NCBI RefSeq assembly: GCF_023078335.1
Contig: NZ_CP095550.1
Location: forward strand, 3,268,001 to 3,332,000
Source: Metabacillus endolithicus
Lineage (GTDB): Bacteria > Bacillota > Bacilli > Bacillales > Bacillaceae
DNA: 64,000 bases
Reading direction: 5' to 3'
Made by a program: the position numbers and the translations under genes. Positions within the stretch are counted from its first letter, which is position 1. Every line of letters starts with the position of its first letter. Shown here in pieces: positions 27,783 through 36,401 of the stretch. The notes under the pieces were generated by a model. That model made no database searches and had not been told where the DNA came from. It saw only the letters and a list, made by a program, of their open reading frames with translations.

Positions 27783-29201
27783 ATGAAAGAAACTGATCAA
27801 AAGGCCCTGGAATATGCAATTTCAGAAATCACCGAGATTGCTAAAGGCTTTGGACTTGATTTTTATCCAATGAGATATGAAATTTGTCCTGCTGATATTA
27901 TTTATACATTTGGTGCTTACGGTATGCCAACGAGATTTTCACACTGGAGCTTTGGTAAGCAATTTCATAAAATGAAGCTTCAATATGATTTAGGATTAAG
28001 TAAAATCTATGAGCTTGTCATAAACTCAGACCCATGCTATGCCTTCCTATTAGATACGAACTCCCTTATTCAGAACAAGTTAATTGTTGCCCACGTTTTA
28101 GCTCATTGTGACTTCTTTAAAAATAATTCTCGATTTAGCAATACAAAAAGGGAAATGGTTGAGAGTATGTCAGCCACTGCAGAACGAATTAAACAATACG
28201 AAATTTTATACGGTAGACATGAGGTTGAGACATTTTTAGATGCAGTTCTTTCCATCCAGGAGCATATTGATCCATCGCTTGTTCGGCCGAAACTCTCGTG
28301 GACAATTGATGATATTGAATTTGATGAGACGGAAGAGGATAAAGCAGCAACACCTTATGATGACCTATGGAATCTTGATAAAAAGCAAGAGAAAAAGATT
28401 GTCTCTAAAAAGAAAAGAAAGAAGCTTCCGCCATCTCCCGAAAAAGACATTCTTTTATTCATTGAAGAATATAGCCGGGAGTTAGAAGATTGGCAGCGTG
28501 ATATTTTAACAATGATGCGTGAAGAAATGCTTTATTTTTGGCCCCAATTAGAAACGAAAATCATGAACGAAGGCTGGGCTTCGTATTGGCATCAGCGTAT
28601 TATTCGAGAACTGGATCTTACTTCTGATGAAGCAGTTGAGTTCGCGAAGCTGAATGCTGGTGTTGTGCAGCCATCAAAAACGAGTATTAATCCATATTAT
28701 CTTGGCTTGAAAATCTTTGAAGATATAGAAGAACGCTATAATAATCCAACAGAAGAAATGAAAATGTTTGGTGCAAAGCCAGGCTCAGGTCGAGAAAAAA
28801 TGTTTGAGGTTCGTGAAGTAGAATCAGATATCTCCTTTATCCGCAATTACTTAACAAAGGATCTCGTGTTAAGAGAAGATATGTATCTTTTCCAAAAGCA
28901 AGGACGCGATTATAAAATTGTCGATAAAGAGTGGGAAGGAGTCCGTGATCAACTAGTTAGTATGCGGGTGAACGGCGGATTCCCTTATATTACAGTTAAC
29001 GATGGAGATTACTTAAAAAACAACGAACTTTACCTAAAGCATTGGTTTGAGGATATTGAGCTTGATTTAAAATATCTAGAGAAAGTTCTTCCATATGTGT
29101 ACCAGCTTTGGGGTAGACCAGTGCATATGGAAAGTGTTTTAGAAGGAAAAGCTGTATTGTTTTCTTATGATGGGAAGAGCGTGTCGAGGAAGTATTTATA
29201 G
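27783..29201 (+). CDS. spoVR: SpoVR family protein
   Basis: A 472-residue soluble protein matching the length of B. subtilis SpoVR, which is needed for normal spore cortex formation. Recognisable blocks include [41 protein letters not shown] and [12 protein letters not shown]. The biochemical role is unknown; His, Glu and Cys in the first and third blocks look like a metal site. It is a monocistronic unit with a strong site (GGGGGGA) and its own terminator, next to two other sporulation-type genes. Confidence 0.92.
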   Translation: MKETDQKALEYAISEITEIAKGFGLDFYPMRYEICPADIIYTFGAYGMPTRFSHWSFGKQFHKMKLQYDLGLSKIYELVINSDPCYAFLLDTNSLIQNKLIVAHVLAHCDFFKNNSRFSNTKREMVESMSATAERIKQYEILYGRHEVETFLDAVLSIQEHIDPSLVRPKLSWTIDDIEFDETEEDKAATPYDDLWNLDKKQEKKIVSKKKRKKLPPSPEKDILLFIEEYSRELEDWQRDILTMMREEMLYFWPQLETKIMNEGWASYWHQRIIRELDLTSDEAVEFAKLNAGVVQPSKTSINPYYLGLKIFEDIEERYNNPTEEMKMFGAKPGSGREKMFEVREVESDISFIRNYLTKDLVLREDMYLFQKQGRDYKIVDKEWEGVRDQLVSMRVNGGFPYITVNDGDYLKNNELYLKHWFEDIELDLKYLEKVLPYVYQLWGRPVHMESVLEGKAVLFSYDGKSVSRKYL

Positions 29202-29205
29202 AGTG

Positions 29206-29240
29206 AAAAAGTCACTGGAAAGTACCAGTGACTTTTCTTA
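29206..29240 (+). terminator. Terminator of spoVR
   Basis: AAAAGTCACTGG pairs with CCAGTGACTTTT with a 6-base loop. Confidence 0.9.
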
Positions 29241-29368
29241 TTGTATTCTTTTTGCACGGCCTATAGATAATCTCGACTTATTATTTAAAAAGATGAACAA
29301 AGATAAAATAATCTTCAAATCTAACCGATATATAAAGTAATAGGTTATTACTTTGATAGAGGAAAAAT

Positions 29369-30349
29369 ATGAATGAACTAAGTACCAAAACATTAAAGTT
29401 ATTATTACTTACCGCATTAGTACTGTTTTTAGGGTTGTTAACAGTAATTTTCTTCCTTTATGAAAAGGAGGAACCCCGAATAAAAAAAGGAAGTAAAAGT
29501 GGGGAGTTAAGTTCAAAGGTGAATTCCAACTCTTTAAATAGCTCAAAATTTATGAGTAATAGTTCTTCAGAGGTATCAACTGAACTTGTACCGAATGTTG
29601 ATTCACTTGAACAGGACGCAGAGCTAATTCAAGAAAAGATTGATTTATTGAACGAAATGGAAATAAAAAGGCCAGAAATCAAACAGAAAGAGTTTCACAG
29701 TACATTTGGAAGAAGAATAGTCTTTATCTATTTTTCTCATACTAGAGAATCTTTTTTACCTTATTTTAAAAAAGGAACTGCCCCAGAGAGTGCTTACCAT
29801 TCCAAAGTAAATATATCACTGGTTGGAAACAGATTAGGAGATTCCTTGAGAAGCAATGGTATTTGGAATGATGTTAGTCAAGTAGATATAGTAAATATGT
29901 TAAATAGCCGCAACTTAACATTTGGTCGTTCTTATCAAATGTCCAGGGAGGTTGTTGTAAATGAATTGCGTGAAAATAGAGATTTAGAAATGGCATTCGA
30001 TATTCATCGTGATTCATTGCCAAGAGAACATTCAACAATTGACATTGGTGGAGAATCACTTGCCAAAGTTTCGTTTGTAATTGGGAGTGGGCATGAAAAT
30101 TATAAGAAAAATTTAGATTTTACGAATGGTATTCATGAAGTTATTGAGAAGAAATATCCTGGTCTTTCTAGAGGAGTCATCATTAAAGGTAAGTCTCAAG
30201 GTAATGGTGTCTATAATCAAGATTTACTACCTAATAGCGTTATTGTTGAAATAGGTGGTGTAGAAAATAATCTTGAAGAACTTTATCGGAGTGCTGATAT
30301 TTTAGGGAACGCTATAAGTGAATATTATTGGGATAAAGTGCATGAATAG
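29369..30349 (+). CDS. SpoIIP-family peptidoglycan hydrolase, paralogue 1
   Basis: A 326-residue protein with an N-terminal membrane helix (LLLLTALVLFLGLLTVIFFL), a Ser/Asn-rich spacer and a SpoIIP domain from about 110. Conserved blocks are IYFSHTRESFLP (His and Glu), AFDIHRDS, LSRGVIIKGKSQGNGVYNQD and IVEIGGVENN. SpoIIP cuts glycan strands and stem peptides during engulfment. This copy is shorter than canonical SpoIIP and is followed by a second copy, so it may be a specialised paralogue; the main spoIIP normally sits next to gpr, which is not in this window. Confidence 0.85.
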   Translation: MNELSTKTLKLLLLTALVLFLGLLTVIFFLYEKEEPRIKKGSKSGELSSKVNSNSLNSSKFMSNSSSEVSTELVPNVDSLEQDAELIQEKIDLLNEMEIKRPEIKQKEFHSTFGRRIVFIYFSHTRESFLPYFKKGTAPESAYHSKVNISLVGNRLGDSLRSNGIWNDVSQVDIVNMLNSRNLTFGRSYQMSREVVVNELRENRDLEMAFDIHRDSLPREHSTIDIGGESLAKVSFVIGSGHENYKKNLDFTNGIHEVIEKKYPGLSRGVIIKGKSQGNGVYNQDLLPNSVIVEIGGVENNLEELYRSADILGNAISEYYWDKVHE

Positions 30350-30383
30350 TACTGTAACATTTGTAATATATTTTTAGCCATTC

Positions 30384-30422
30384 AACCCCTTACTTCTTCA
30401 TATTATGGAGAAGAAAGGGGTT
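30384..30422 (+). promoter_or_regulatory. Hairpin sequestering the ribosome-binding site of the second spoIIP-like gene
   Basis: AACCCCTT-a-CTTCTTC pairs with GAGAAG-a-AAGGGGTT (one internal mismatch). The 3' arm contains AAAGGGG, the apparent Shine-Dalgarno of the gene starting at 30431. No T-run follows, so it is unlikely to be a simple terminator. Confidence 0.6.
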
Positions 30423-30430
30423 GTCCTATT

Positions 30431-31591
30431 ATGAAAAGATCAGCAAATCAACCAAAATATCTCTCTTCTTTTATAGTAGCGTTGATCATTATGTATCTAC
30501 TAATCGGGACTATTATTTTTATGAATTTAAAAATTGACTCAGTTGTTTTGCAAAAATCTATTAATAATTTATACAGTAAAGACCTTTTTGCACATTTTCT
30601 TCGAGCAGAAAATCATTATTTTTATCCTAAAGAGACAGATGAATTGTTCACACTTTCAAATGCTACTAAAGTGGCAATTCAACTTGCAACCAGTGTAAAA
30701 CCCACAGATGCAAGAACATTCTTAGGGAATGAACTACCAGGGTTAAGACTATATGATACGGAAATCATTATTGCAGGAGAAGGAACAGATTTAACCACGT
30801 TGCCATACGAGTCTTCTCCTCCGACAGAGGTTTTGCTAGAAGAAAGGAAAGTAGCTGAGGAGAAATTAAAGCAGACTGAAAGTAATTCATCTGAGGATAA
30901 TACCCAATTTTCACCTCCACAGAAGAAAACAGTCTATATTTATCAAACACATAGTTGGGAATCATTTTTACCCTTACTGGAAGATGCACAAGTTCCAAAT
31001 GACGCAATCAGTAATGATGAGAGGGCAAATGTAATAGGGTTAGGAAAACGAATGAGTCTAAACTTGCTAAATAAAGGTATAGGTGTTGTTCATGACACGA
31101 CCAATATGACCAAAACTTTGAATGAAAAAGGAATGAGATCAACTAGAGCATATTCTGTATCTGGTAATCTTGTCGAAGCTGCCGTGTCAGAAAAAGAAAA
31201 TGAGTTAATCTATTTTATTGATATCCATCGTGATTCTGCCAGAAAAAATCTAACCACGAAAAACATTAATGGGCAAGATTACGCAAGATTATACTTCGTG
31301 GTTGGTAAGGAACACAATAAATATTTAGAAAATCTTGATACTGCAAAAGAGCTCCATAATAGACTAGAGGCAAAGTATCCTGGTATAAGTAGAGGTGTAT
31401 TCCTCAAAACAAAAAGTGAAGGAAACGGTGTTTATAACCAAGATGTTTCAAATAAGGCGATGCTTATTGAAATTGGTGGTGTAGATAATGATCTTAATGA
31501 ATTGTATCGTTCCGTCGATGCATTTACAGAGGTCTTTTCAGAGTACTATTGGGAATTAAGTGAAGCAAAAGAGGTAAATGGTAATGGGTAA
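30431..31591 (+). CDS. SpoIIP-family peptidoglycan hydrolase, paralogue 2
   Basis: A 386-residue membrane-anchored protein with one N-terminal helix (FIVALIIMYLLIGTIIFM), a stalk and a C-terminal SpoIIP domain. The same catalytic blocks as its neighbour are present: IYQTHSWESFLP, YFIDIHRDS, KSEGNGVYNQD and IEIGGVDND. It is closer to canonical SpoIIP in length and in its stalk (NELPGLRLYDTEI). Its ribosome site is buried in a hairpin. The stop overlaps the start of a 54-residue membrane protein. Which copy acts in engulfment is unknown. Confidence 0.88.
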   Translation: MKRSANQPKYLSSFIVALIIMYLLIGTIIFMNLKIDSVVLQKSINNLYSKDLFAHFLRAENHYFYPKETDELFTLSNATKVAIQLATSVKPTDARTFLGNELPGLRLYDTEIIIAGEGTDLTTLPYESSPPTEVLLEERKVAEEKLKQTESNSSEDNTQFSPPQKKTVYIYQTHSWESFLPLLEDAQVPNDAISNDERANVIGLGKRMSLNLLNKGIGVVHDTTNMTKTLNEKGMRSTRAYSVSGNLVEAAVSEKENELIYFIDIHRDSARKNLTTKNINGQDYARLYFVVGKEHNKYLENLDTAKELHNRLEAKYPGISRGVFLKTKSEGNGVYNQDVSNKAMLIEIGGVDNDLNELYRSVDAFTEVFSEYYWELSEAKEVNGNG

Positions 31592-31748
31592 ATTATTTCC
31601 GACATCATTAAAATGGTTGTTATTCACTTTTGCTTCAAGTGTACTATCTATATACCTTAATGGAATTTCTATCATTACGCTTTCAGTCTTTTTAACTGGT
31701 TTTATCTTTTCAATTGGATATCCTTATAAAGATCAATTATCCAATTAG
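31584..31748 (+). CDS. 54-residue membrane protein coupled to spoIIP-like gene
   Basis: The ATG lies inside the last codons of the preceding gene (8-base overlap), the mark of translational coupling. The product begins MGKLFPTSLKWLLF, has two hydrophobic stretches separated by YLNGISI, and ends GYPYKDQLSN. I do not recognise a family. Coupling to a SpoIIP-like hydrolase suggests a membrane partner or regulator, which is inference. Too short for usual ORF cut-offs. Confidence 0.6.
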   Translation: MGKLFPTSLKWLLFTFASSVLSIYLNGISIITLSVFLTGFIFSIGYPYKDQLSN

Positions 31749-31846
31749 ATCCTGAATACTTGAAATTTTCCCTGTGAAAGAATACTGCCTTCATAAATTC
31801 TGCACATATTTGTACTAAGCTAATAAAGGTAGGGAAAGGGGGGAAT

Positions 31847-32578
31847 GTGTACATTTTCATCAGCAAAATAAGCTCATGGCTAAGCCAACCATTTTTTAAT
31901 ATGGCAAATGCACTAGAAGGATTTCCGATTGCATTTGCGCTTGTGTTGGGGATTGTAGGTGCACTGGCTCCATGTCAATTTGTAGCAAATGTAAGTGCAG
32001 TCACTCTATACTGTAATCGTTCTCTGCAAAGTAGAATCGTATGGAAAGATATTTTAGGGTTTATTTTTGGGAAGATTGTTGCCTTTTCCCTTTTAGGGAT
32101 ATTGATTTGGTTTTTAGGTAGGGAAATTGAAGGTGTTCTCATCATGTATTTTCCATGGTTACGGAAACTAATGGGTCCTCTTTTGATCATCGTAGGATTG
32201 GTTATGATTGGCGTCATTAAATTGAGAGGTATCTTTAGATTGGTAAAACAATCTGAAGATAAGCAACTCGAAAGACCATTTGCTTCCTTCCTATTAGGAT
32301 TTAGTTTCTCGCTTGCCTTCTGTCCTACAATGTTTGTATTGTATTTTGTAACCTTAATGCCAGTTGTTTTGTCCAGTTCCTATGGTTTTATTTTGCCGAC
32401 TTTGTTTGCAATCGGCACTGTTTTACCATTAATTATTACGATTTTCCTCATATGGTATTTAGGAGCAAGTGGAGCTTTATTAAGGATGGGTAGAAAGCTT
32501 GGTACCCTCATCCAAAAGGCTGCTGGTGTTTTCATGGTCCTAGTAGGGATACTTGATTTCATTATCTATTGGTCTTAA
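31847..32578 (+). CDS. CcdA/DsbD-like or TauE-like multi-helix membrane protein
   Basis: A 243-residue protein with six or more hydrophobic helices. Two internally related segments each carry a Cys at a helix start: GIVGALAPCQFVANVSAV and SFSLAFCPTMFVLY. This is the pattern of the DsbD transmembrane domain/CcdA superfamily, which moves reducing equivalents across the membrane; sulfite-exporter-like proteins share the fold. The GTG start follows GGGGGG; the overlapping ATG is out of frame and stops at once. It sits directly upstream of a CopZ-like chaperone, so a role in copper or thiol homeostasis is plausible. Confidence 0.75.
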   Translation: MYIFISKISSWLSQPFFNMANALEGFPIAFALVLGIVGALAPCQFVANVSAVTLYCNRSLQSRIVWKDILGFIFGKIVAFSLLGILIWFLGREIEGVLIMYFPWLRKLMGPLLIIVGLVMIGVIKLRGIFRLVKQSEDKQLERPFASFLLGFSFSLAFCPTMFVLYFVTLMPVVLSSSYGFILPTLFAIGTVLPLIITIFLIWYLGASGALLRMGRKLGTLIQKAAGVFMVLVGILDFIIYWS

Positions 32579-32669
32579 TAAAAAGGTCCATGTTACATAA
32601 GATATTAATTTGTTTAGATTCTTTTTTTTAGAGGAAAATAAATAGGTATTAAAAAAGGGGAGAAAAGTG

Positions 32670-32876
32670 ATGGGAAAAGTAACGATAAAAGTAAAAGGAA
32701 TGTCTTGTGGACATTGTGTAAGTTCAATAGAAGGAAGTGTTGGCAAGTTAACTGGAGTTCAATCAGTAAAAGTGAATCTAAGTTCTGGAGAAGTTGATCT
32801 AGAATTTGATCCTTCAGTGGTTCATTTAAATGATATTAAGGAAACGATTGATGATCAAGGTTATGATGTTGAATAG
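32670..32876 (+). CDS. copZ: CopZ-like heavy-metal-associated (HMA) copper chaperone
   Basis: A 68-residue single HMA domain with the metal-binding loop KGMSCGHCVSSIEG (MxCxxC). It would bind Cu(I) and pass it to P-type ATPases or other acceptors. The ATG at 32670 is seven bases after GGGGAG. No copper ATPase is in the window, unlike the usual copZ-copA operon. The neighbours (CcdA-like protein, multicopper-oxidase homologue, YdhK) still indicate copper handling. A terminator follows. Confidence 0.88.
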   Translation: MGKVTIKVKGMSCGHCVSSIEGSVGKLTGVQSVKVNLSSGEVDLEFDPSVVHLNDIKETIDDQGYDVE

Positions 32877-32884
32877 GTTTAAGG

Positions 32885-32911
32885 TAACGAGCTGATTGCT
32901 CGTTATTTTTA
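32885..32911 (+). terminator. Terminator of copZ
   Basis: AACGAGC pairs with GCTCGTT, followed by ATTTTT. Confidence 0.85.
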
Positions 32912-33010
32912 TTGATTTTAAGTATAAATATTTCTAAAATACATTCTCATAATAGAGTAATTCCTTACATAAGTTTTAGTAATGGACAAAACTAAATGGG
33001 GGAAATGTGG

Positions 33011-33910
33011 ATGGATTGGGAAAGTAGATTAATGATGCCAAATGGAGTGAAGGCACCATATCAAAAAGCTGGTAACACACGATACTATAAATTAATAGCT
33101 CAGCCTTCAAAACATAAAATTTTAGAGCAAATAACAGTCGATGGGCTTGGTTTTAATGGCTCGATACCAGGACCTCTCCTTATATTTAAGCAAGGAGAGA
33201 TGGTTCAAATTGAATTAGAGAATCGTTTAGATAAACCAACGTCACTGCATGTACATGGATTATCAAAACCTGTTTCTCAGGATGGAATTCCTGAAATTGA
33301 ACCTACTCCATCAATTAAACCAGGAGAATCATACGTCTATCAATTTCCAGCATGGCAAGCAGGCACATTCTTTTATCATGCTGGAGATCCATCACAAATT
33401 CCACAGGGGTTATTAGGGCCTTTTATTGTGTTGCCTAATAAGAACAGATTAACAGGCGGAGAAATTCCTTTTCGAGATTATGTATTAGTTTTACAACAAT
33501 GGGATATACCCCAGGAAGAATTAGGTGAAATTAAACCAGGTGTATATAAGCCTAAGAAGTTTGACACAAACCCAAACTTTTTTACAATTAATGGGAAGTC
33601 ATTTCCTGATACAAAAGGATTACAAACGAAATATGGAGAGAAAATCAGGATACGTTTCATTAATAAATCTAGTGCTGCACATTCTATGCATGTACATGGA
33701 CATGACTTTCAAGTAGTTAGTGTAAATGGGTTTCCTCGTTATCAAATGTTTGATGATACAATAAATGTTGCCTCTGGACAACGAATAGATATCGAGTTTA
33801 TGTCTACTAATCCTGGCACATTCCCAATAAACGGCACAAAAACATTTCATCAAACAAATAACGGAAAAACACCAGGTGGTATGATTACTAAATTAATTTA
33901 TAACCAATGA
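33011..33910 (+). CDS. Two-cupredoxin multicopper-oxidase homologue lacking the type 1 copper cysteine
   Basis: A 299-residue protein with two cupredoxin domains and no signal peptide. Copper motifs SLHVHG, FFYHAG and HSMHVHGHDF are present. The C-terminal HCHxxxH motif of laccases is replaced: the equivalent stretch reads INGTKTFHQTNNG, aligned with the usual FHCHKPHHVTNNG. The protein contains no cysteine at all. It therefore lacks the type 1 copper ligand and one trinuclear-site His pair, and should not act as a normal oxidase. Copper binding or sequestration is possible. The ATG at 33011 is seven bases after GGGGGA; ATGs at 32996 and 33005 are alternatives. Confidence 0.8.
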   Translation: MDWESRLMMPNGVKAPYQKAGNTRYYKLIAQPSKHKILEQITVDGLGFNGSIPGPLLIFKQGEMVQIELENRLDKPTSLHVHGLSKPVSQDGIPEIEPTPSIKPGESYVYQFPAWQAGTFFYHAGDPSQIPQGLLGPFIVLPNKNRLTGGEIPFRDYVLVLQQWDIPQEELGEIKPGVYKPKKFDTNPNFFTINGKSFPDTKGLQTKYGEKIRIRFINKSSAAHSMHVHGHDFQVVSVNGFPRYQMFDDTINVASGQRIDIEFMSTNPGTFPINGTKTFHQTNNGKTPGGMITKLIYNQ

Positions 33911-33913
33911 GGG

Positions 33914-33960
33914 AGAAACGCAGCAAGTAGAAATTTCTACTTGCTGCGTTTATTATTTTT
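33914..33960 (+). terminator. Terminator of the multicopper-oxidase-like gene
   Basis: A perfect 18-bp inverted repeat (AAACGCAGCAAGTAGAAA and its complement) is followed by TATTATTTTT. Confidence 0.92.
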
Positions 33961-34077
33961 ACATAATTGAAATCAATATTGCATACTTTCTGCAAAATCT
34001 TTTGCTATCTTTTTAATAGGCACCCAATACTGTTTTTTAGACTAACTTATTTTAATTATGGTTGAGGAGTAAATAAG

Positions 34078-34650
34078 ATGAGAAAAAAACTGGGAATAGG
34101 TATTGCAACACTAACTTTAGCTATTTCTTTATCAGCATGTTCAAGCAATGATGATAAAACGAATGAAGAGAAAAATTCAAGTTCCGAACACAATACGGAA
34201 ATGGATCATTCTGAGATGAATCATTCAGGTTCTGGTGAAATTCCAGAAGGATTAAAAGAAGATGAAAATCCAACTTATAAAGTTGGAAGTCAAGCCATTC
34301 TTGAAACAGATCACATGGAAGGTATGAAGGGTGCGGAAGCTACAATTATTGGGGCGTATCATACAAATGTTTATGTTGTTACTTATACCCCAACAACTGG
34401 AGGAGAAAAGGTAGAAGATCATAAATGGGTCATTCATGAAGAAATTGAAAATGCAGGAGATCAACCATTTGAACCAGGAACAGAGGTTGTGTTAAACACA
34501 GATCATATGGAAGGTATGAAAGGATCAACAGCTGTTGTAGACTCAGTTGAAGAAACGACTGTATATATGGTTGACTACACACCAACAACTGGTGGTGAGG
34601 ATGTGAAAAACCATAAGTGGGTGACGGAGAGTGAATTGTCATCACAGTAG
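34078..34650 (+). CDS. ydhK: YdhK-family (DUF1541) lipoprotein
   Basis: A 190-residue lipoprotein with signal peptide and lipobox SLSACSS, a short Met/His/Asp-rich segment (MDHSEMNHSGSG) able to bind metal, then two tandem DUF1541 repeats. Each repeat holds TDHMEGMKG and TYTPTTGG or DYTPTTGG (about 75-130 and 140-187). DUF1541 proteins are often near copper-resistance genes. The biochemical role is not established; surface copper binding is likely. Monocistronic, with its own terminator. Confidence 0.87.
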   Translation: MRKKLGIGIATLTLAISLSACSSNDDKTNEEKNSSSEHNTEMDHSEMNHSGSGEIPEGLKEDENPTYKVGSQAILETDHMEGMKGAEATIIGAYHTNVYVVTYTPTTGGEKVEDHKWVIHEEIENAGDQPFEPGTEVVLNTDHMEGMKGSTAVVDSVEETTVYMVDYTPTTGGEDVKNHKWVTESELSSQ

Positions 34651-34673
34651 GCATGTGGGGTCTTAAAATAAAG

Positions 34674-34706
34674 AAAAGAACTTGATTAATCCAAGTTCTT
34701 TTTTTT
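34674..34706. terminator. Terminator between ydhK and the convergent lipoprotein gene
   Basis: AAAAGAACTTG pairs with CAAGTTCTTTT, followed by T-run. Confidence 0.87.
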
Positions 34707-34719
34707 GTGTAAATTATTG

Positions 34720-35691
34720 CTATGATTGTATCTTGCCCTTACTTACTAAAGTAGTCCATGATTGACCATGATCTTTTGTTTGATAAATATCACTCTCGTA
34801 AGTAACCACAGTTATCACTTCTTCTTTTTCTGGATGAGATGAAATATACATCACGGGATTTTGTCCGTTCACTTCTTTTGGAAGAGGTATCGCTTCTTCT
34901 TTTAAATCACTTAGTTCTTGTTTATAAAGCGATACCTTATCTCCTTTTAAAGTAAAATAAAGTAAGGATTTTTCTCTAAATTCAACACTTGTAACTGGTT
35001 GAGATTGTGATGAAAGGGAGAACGAATCACCATAATCGTTTGAAATGAATAAACCTTGATCTGTGGATATTGCAACAATATTCGCTTTGGCAGGGTGAGT
35101 GGCTATATTACCTATATTGTAAAATGAAAGCCCCTGCGTCTTACTTTGTGCCCAGTTTTCACCTTCATCTTCAGAGTAATAAAATCCACTATTTAATCTT
35201 GAATTTTTAGATTCATTAATCACATAAATAATATGACTGTTGTAGCCTGCTGCTAAATAATGAAAGTCTGTTTCACCATAAAAAGCAAGTTTATTTAATG
35301 TTTTTCCCTCGTCAGTACTTTTTATAATACCAAGAGGATTCTTTAATTCAGATCCATTCTCAGGATGTCCACTTGAATAGAAGCCTATATCAGTTGCTTG
35401 AAAACCCATGTAGTCATGCTTGTTTTCAGTAATTTTAGACCATTTTTCGTTTGAGAATCTTAATAAACCATCGTGTGAAGCTAGATACAATTTATCTTCA
35501 TTTCCTACATAACCAATACCGTGTATATGGTCAATTTTTTCATCTTTTATTTCTTTATAAATCACTTCATTATCATCTTTTTCATCTGTAAGAATTTCTG
35601 TATCATTATCCTTAGTTTTTTCATTTGCCCCTAGTGAACAGGCAGTTAGTAAATTACATAATAGAAAAAGTGAGAATAATTTCTTTATCAT
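34720..35691 (-). CDS. Sortilin/BNR-like lipoprotein (F510_1955-type glycosylhydrolase family)
   Basis: A 323-residue lipoprotein (lipobox LLTACSLG) with a beta-propeller-like body. Asp-box type repeats appear as STDEGKT, SEDEGENW, SNDYGDSF and TKDHGQSW, and HIHGIGY lies near the start. The family is annotated as glycosylhydrolase-like on fold alone; enzymatic activity is unproven. The start at 35691 follows GGGAGG at 7 bases. It is downstream of the kinase-regulator pair on the same strand, so it is probably a target or accessory of that system, in a copper-gene context. Confidence 0.75.
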   Translation of the reverse strand: MIKKLFSLFLLCNLLTACSLGANEKTKDNDTEILTDEKDDNEVIYKEIKDEKIDHIHGIGYVGNEDKLYLASHDGLLRFSNEKWSKITENKHDYMGFQATDIGFYSSGHPENGSELKNPLGIIKSTDEGKTLNKLAFYGETDFHYLAAGYNSHIIYVINESKNSRLNSGFYYSEDEGENWAQSKTQGLSFYNIGNIATHPAKANIVAISTDQGLFISNDYGDSFSLSSQSQPVTSVEFREKSLLYFTLKGDKVSLYKQELSDLKEEAIPLPKEVNGQNPVMYISSHPEKEEVITVVTYESDIYQTKDHGQSWTTLVSKGKIQS

Positions 35692-35715
35692 AATAGTACC
35701 TCCCATTTTAATTGG

Positions 35716-36401
35716 TTAATTACTAGAAGCCCATTTATAGCCTACTCCCCAAACTGTTTTTAAATATTTTTCTACTGGGAAGTTAGCTTGTCGTAGCTTT
35801 TCTCTCATGTTCCGTATATGAGAATCAATGGTACGATCTTCTGTTTCAGCCTTTAGCCCCCATATGGTTGAGAGTAAATGTTCTCGAGAAAATACTTTAT
35901 TTTGGTTTTCCAGAAACAATCCAAGTAATGCATATTCCTTTGGTGTAAGTACAATTTCTTTCTCCTGAAATGTGACTTGATATGTAGATTGATTTATTAA
36001 TAATCCTTCAAATTTGATAATTTCCTCAGACTTAGTGGTCCTACTAGTTCTTCTCATAATCGCTTCTATACGGCTAACAACTCCTCTTCATTAAATGGTT
36101 TGACCAGATAATCATCAGCACCTTTTTTTAATCCTTTAACGATATCTTCCTTTTCACTTCTTGCTGTTAACATGATGATTGGTACATCAGAGTTTTCTCT
36201 TATTTTTTCACAGGTTGTCCATCCGTCCATTTCAGGCATCATGATATCCAGGATCACAATATCGACTTTTTGGTGTCGTAAAAGTTCTAAGCCTTCAGGA
36301 CCAGAATTCTTCTTAAAACACGTATATCCATAAGGTTCTATATATAAGGATAATAAATTGAGCATTCTTTGCTCATCATCTATTAACAAAATTGTTGTCA
36401 T
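35716..36401 (-). pseudogene. OmpR-family response regulator, single-base frameshift
   Basis: Two adjacent frames together make one complete regulator. The receiver half (36401-36066) has LLIDDEQRM, phospho-acceptor Asp in IVILDIMMPEMDG, and ends LVKPFNEEELLA. The DNA-binding half (36057-35716) is a Trans_reg_C winged helix with LTPKEYALLGLFLENQ and TVWGVGYKW. Between them the sequence reads GCCGTATAG; adding one C gives LARIEAIMRRTSR, the normal linker. The break is at about 36071-36074. It is the cognate regulator of the kinase gene that overlaps its start. True inactivation or base error cannot be separated here. Confidence 0.8.

Noticed and set aside
30384..30422. Intrinsic terminator of the first spoIIP-like gene
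   Set aside because: The stem is strong but no T-run follows, and its 3' arm contains the next gene's ribosome site.
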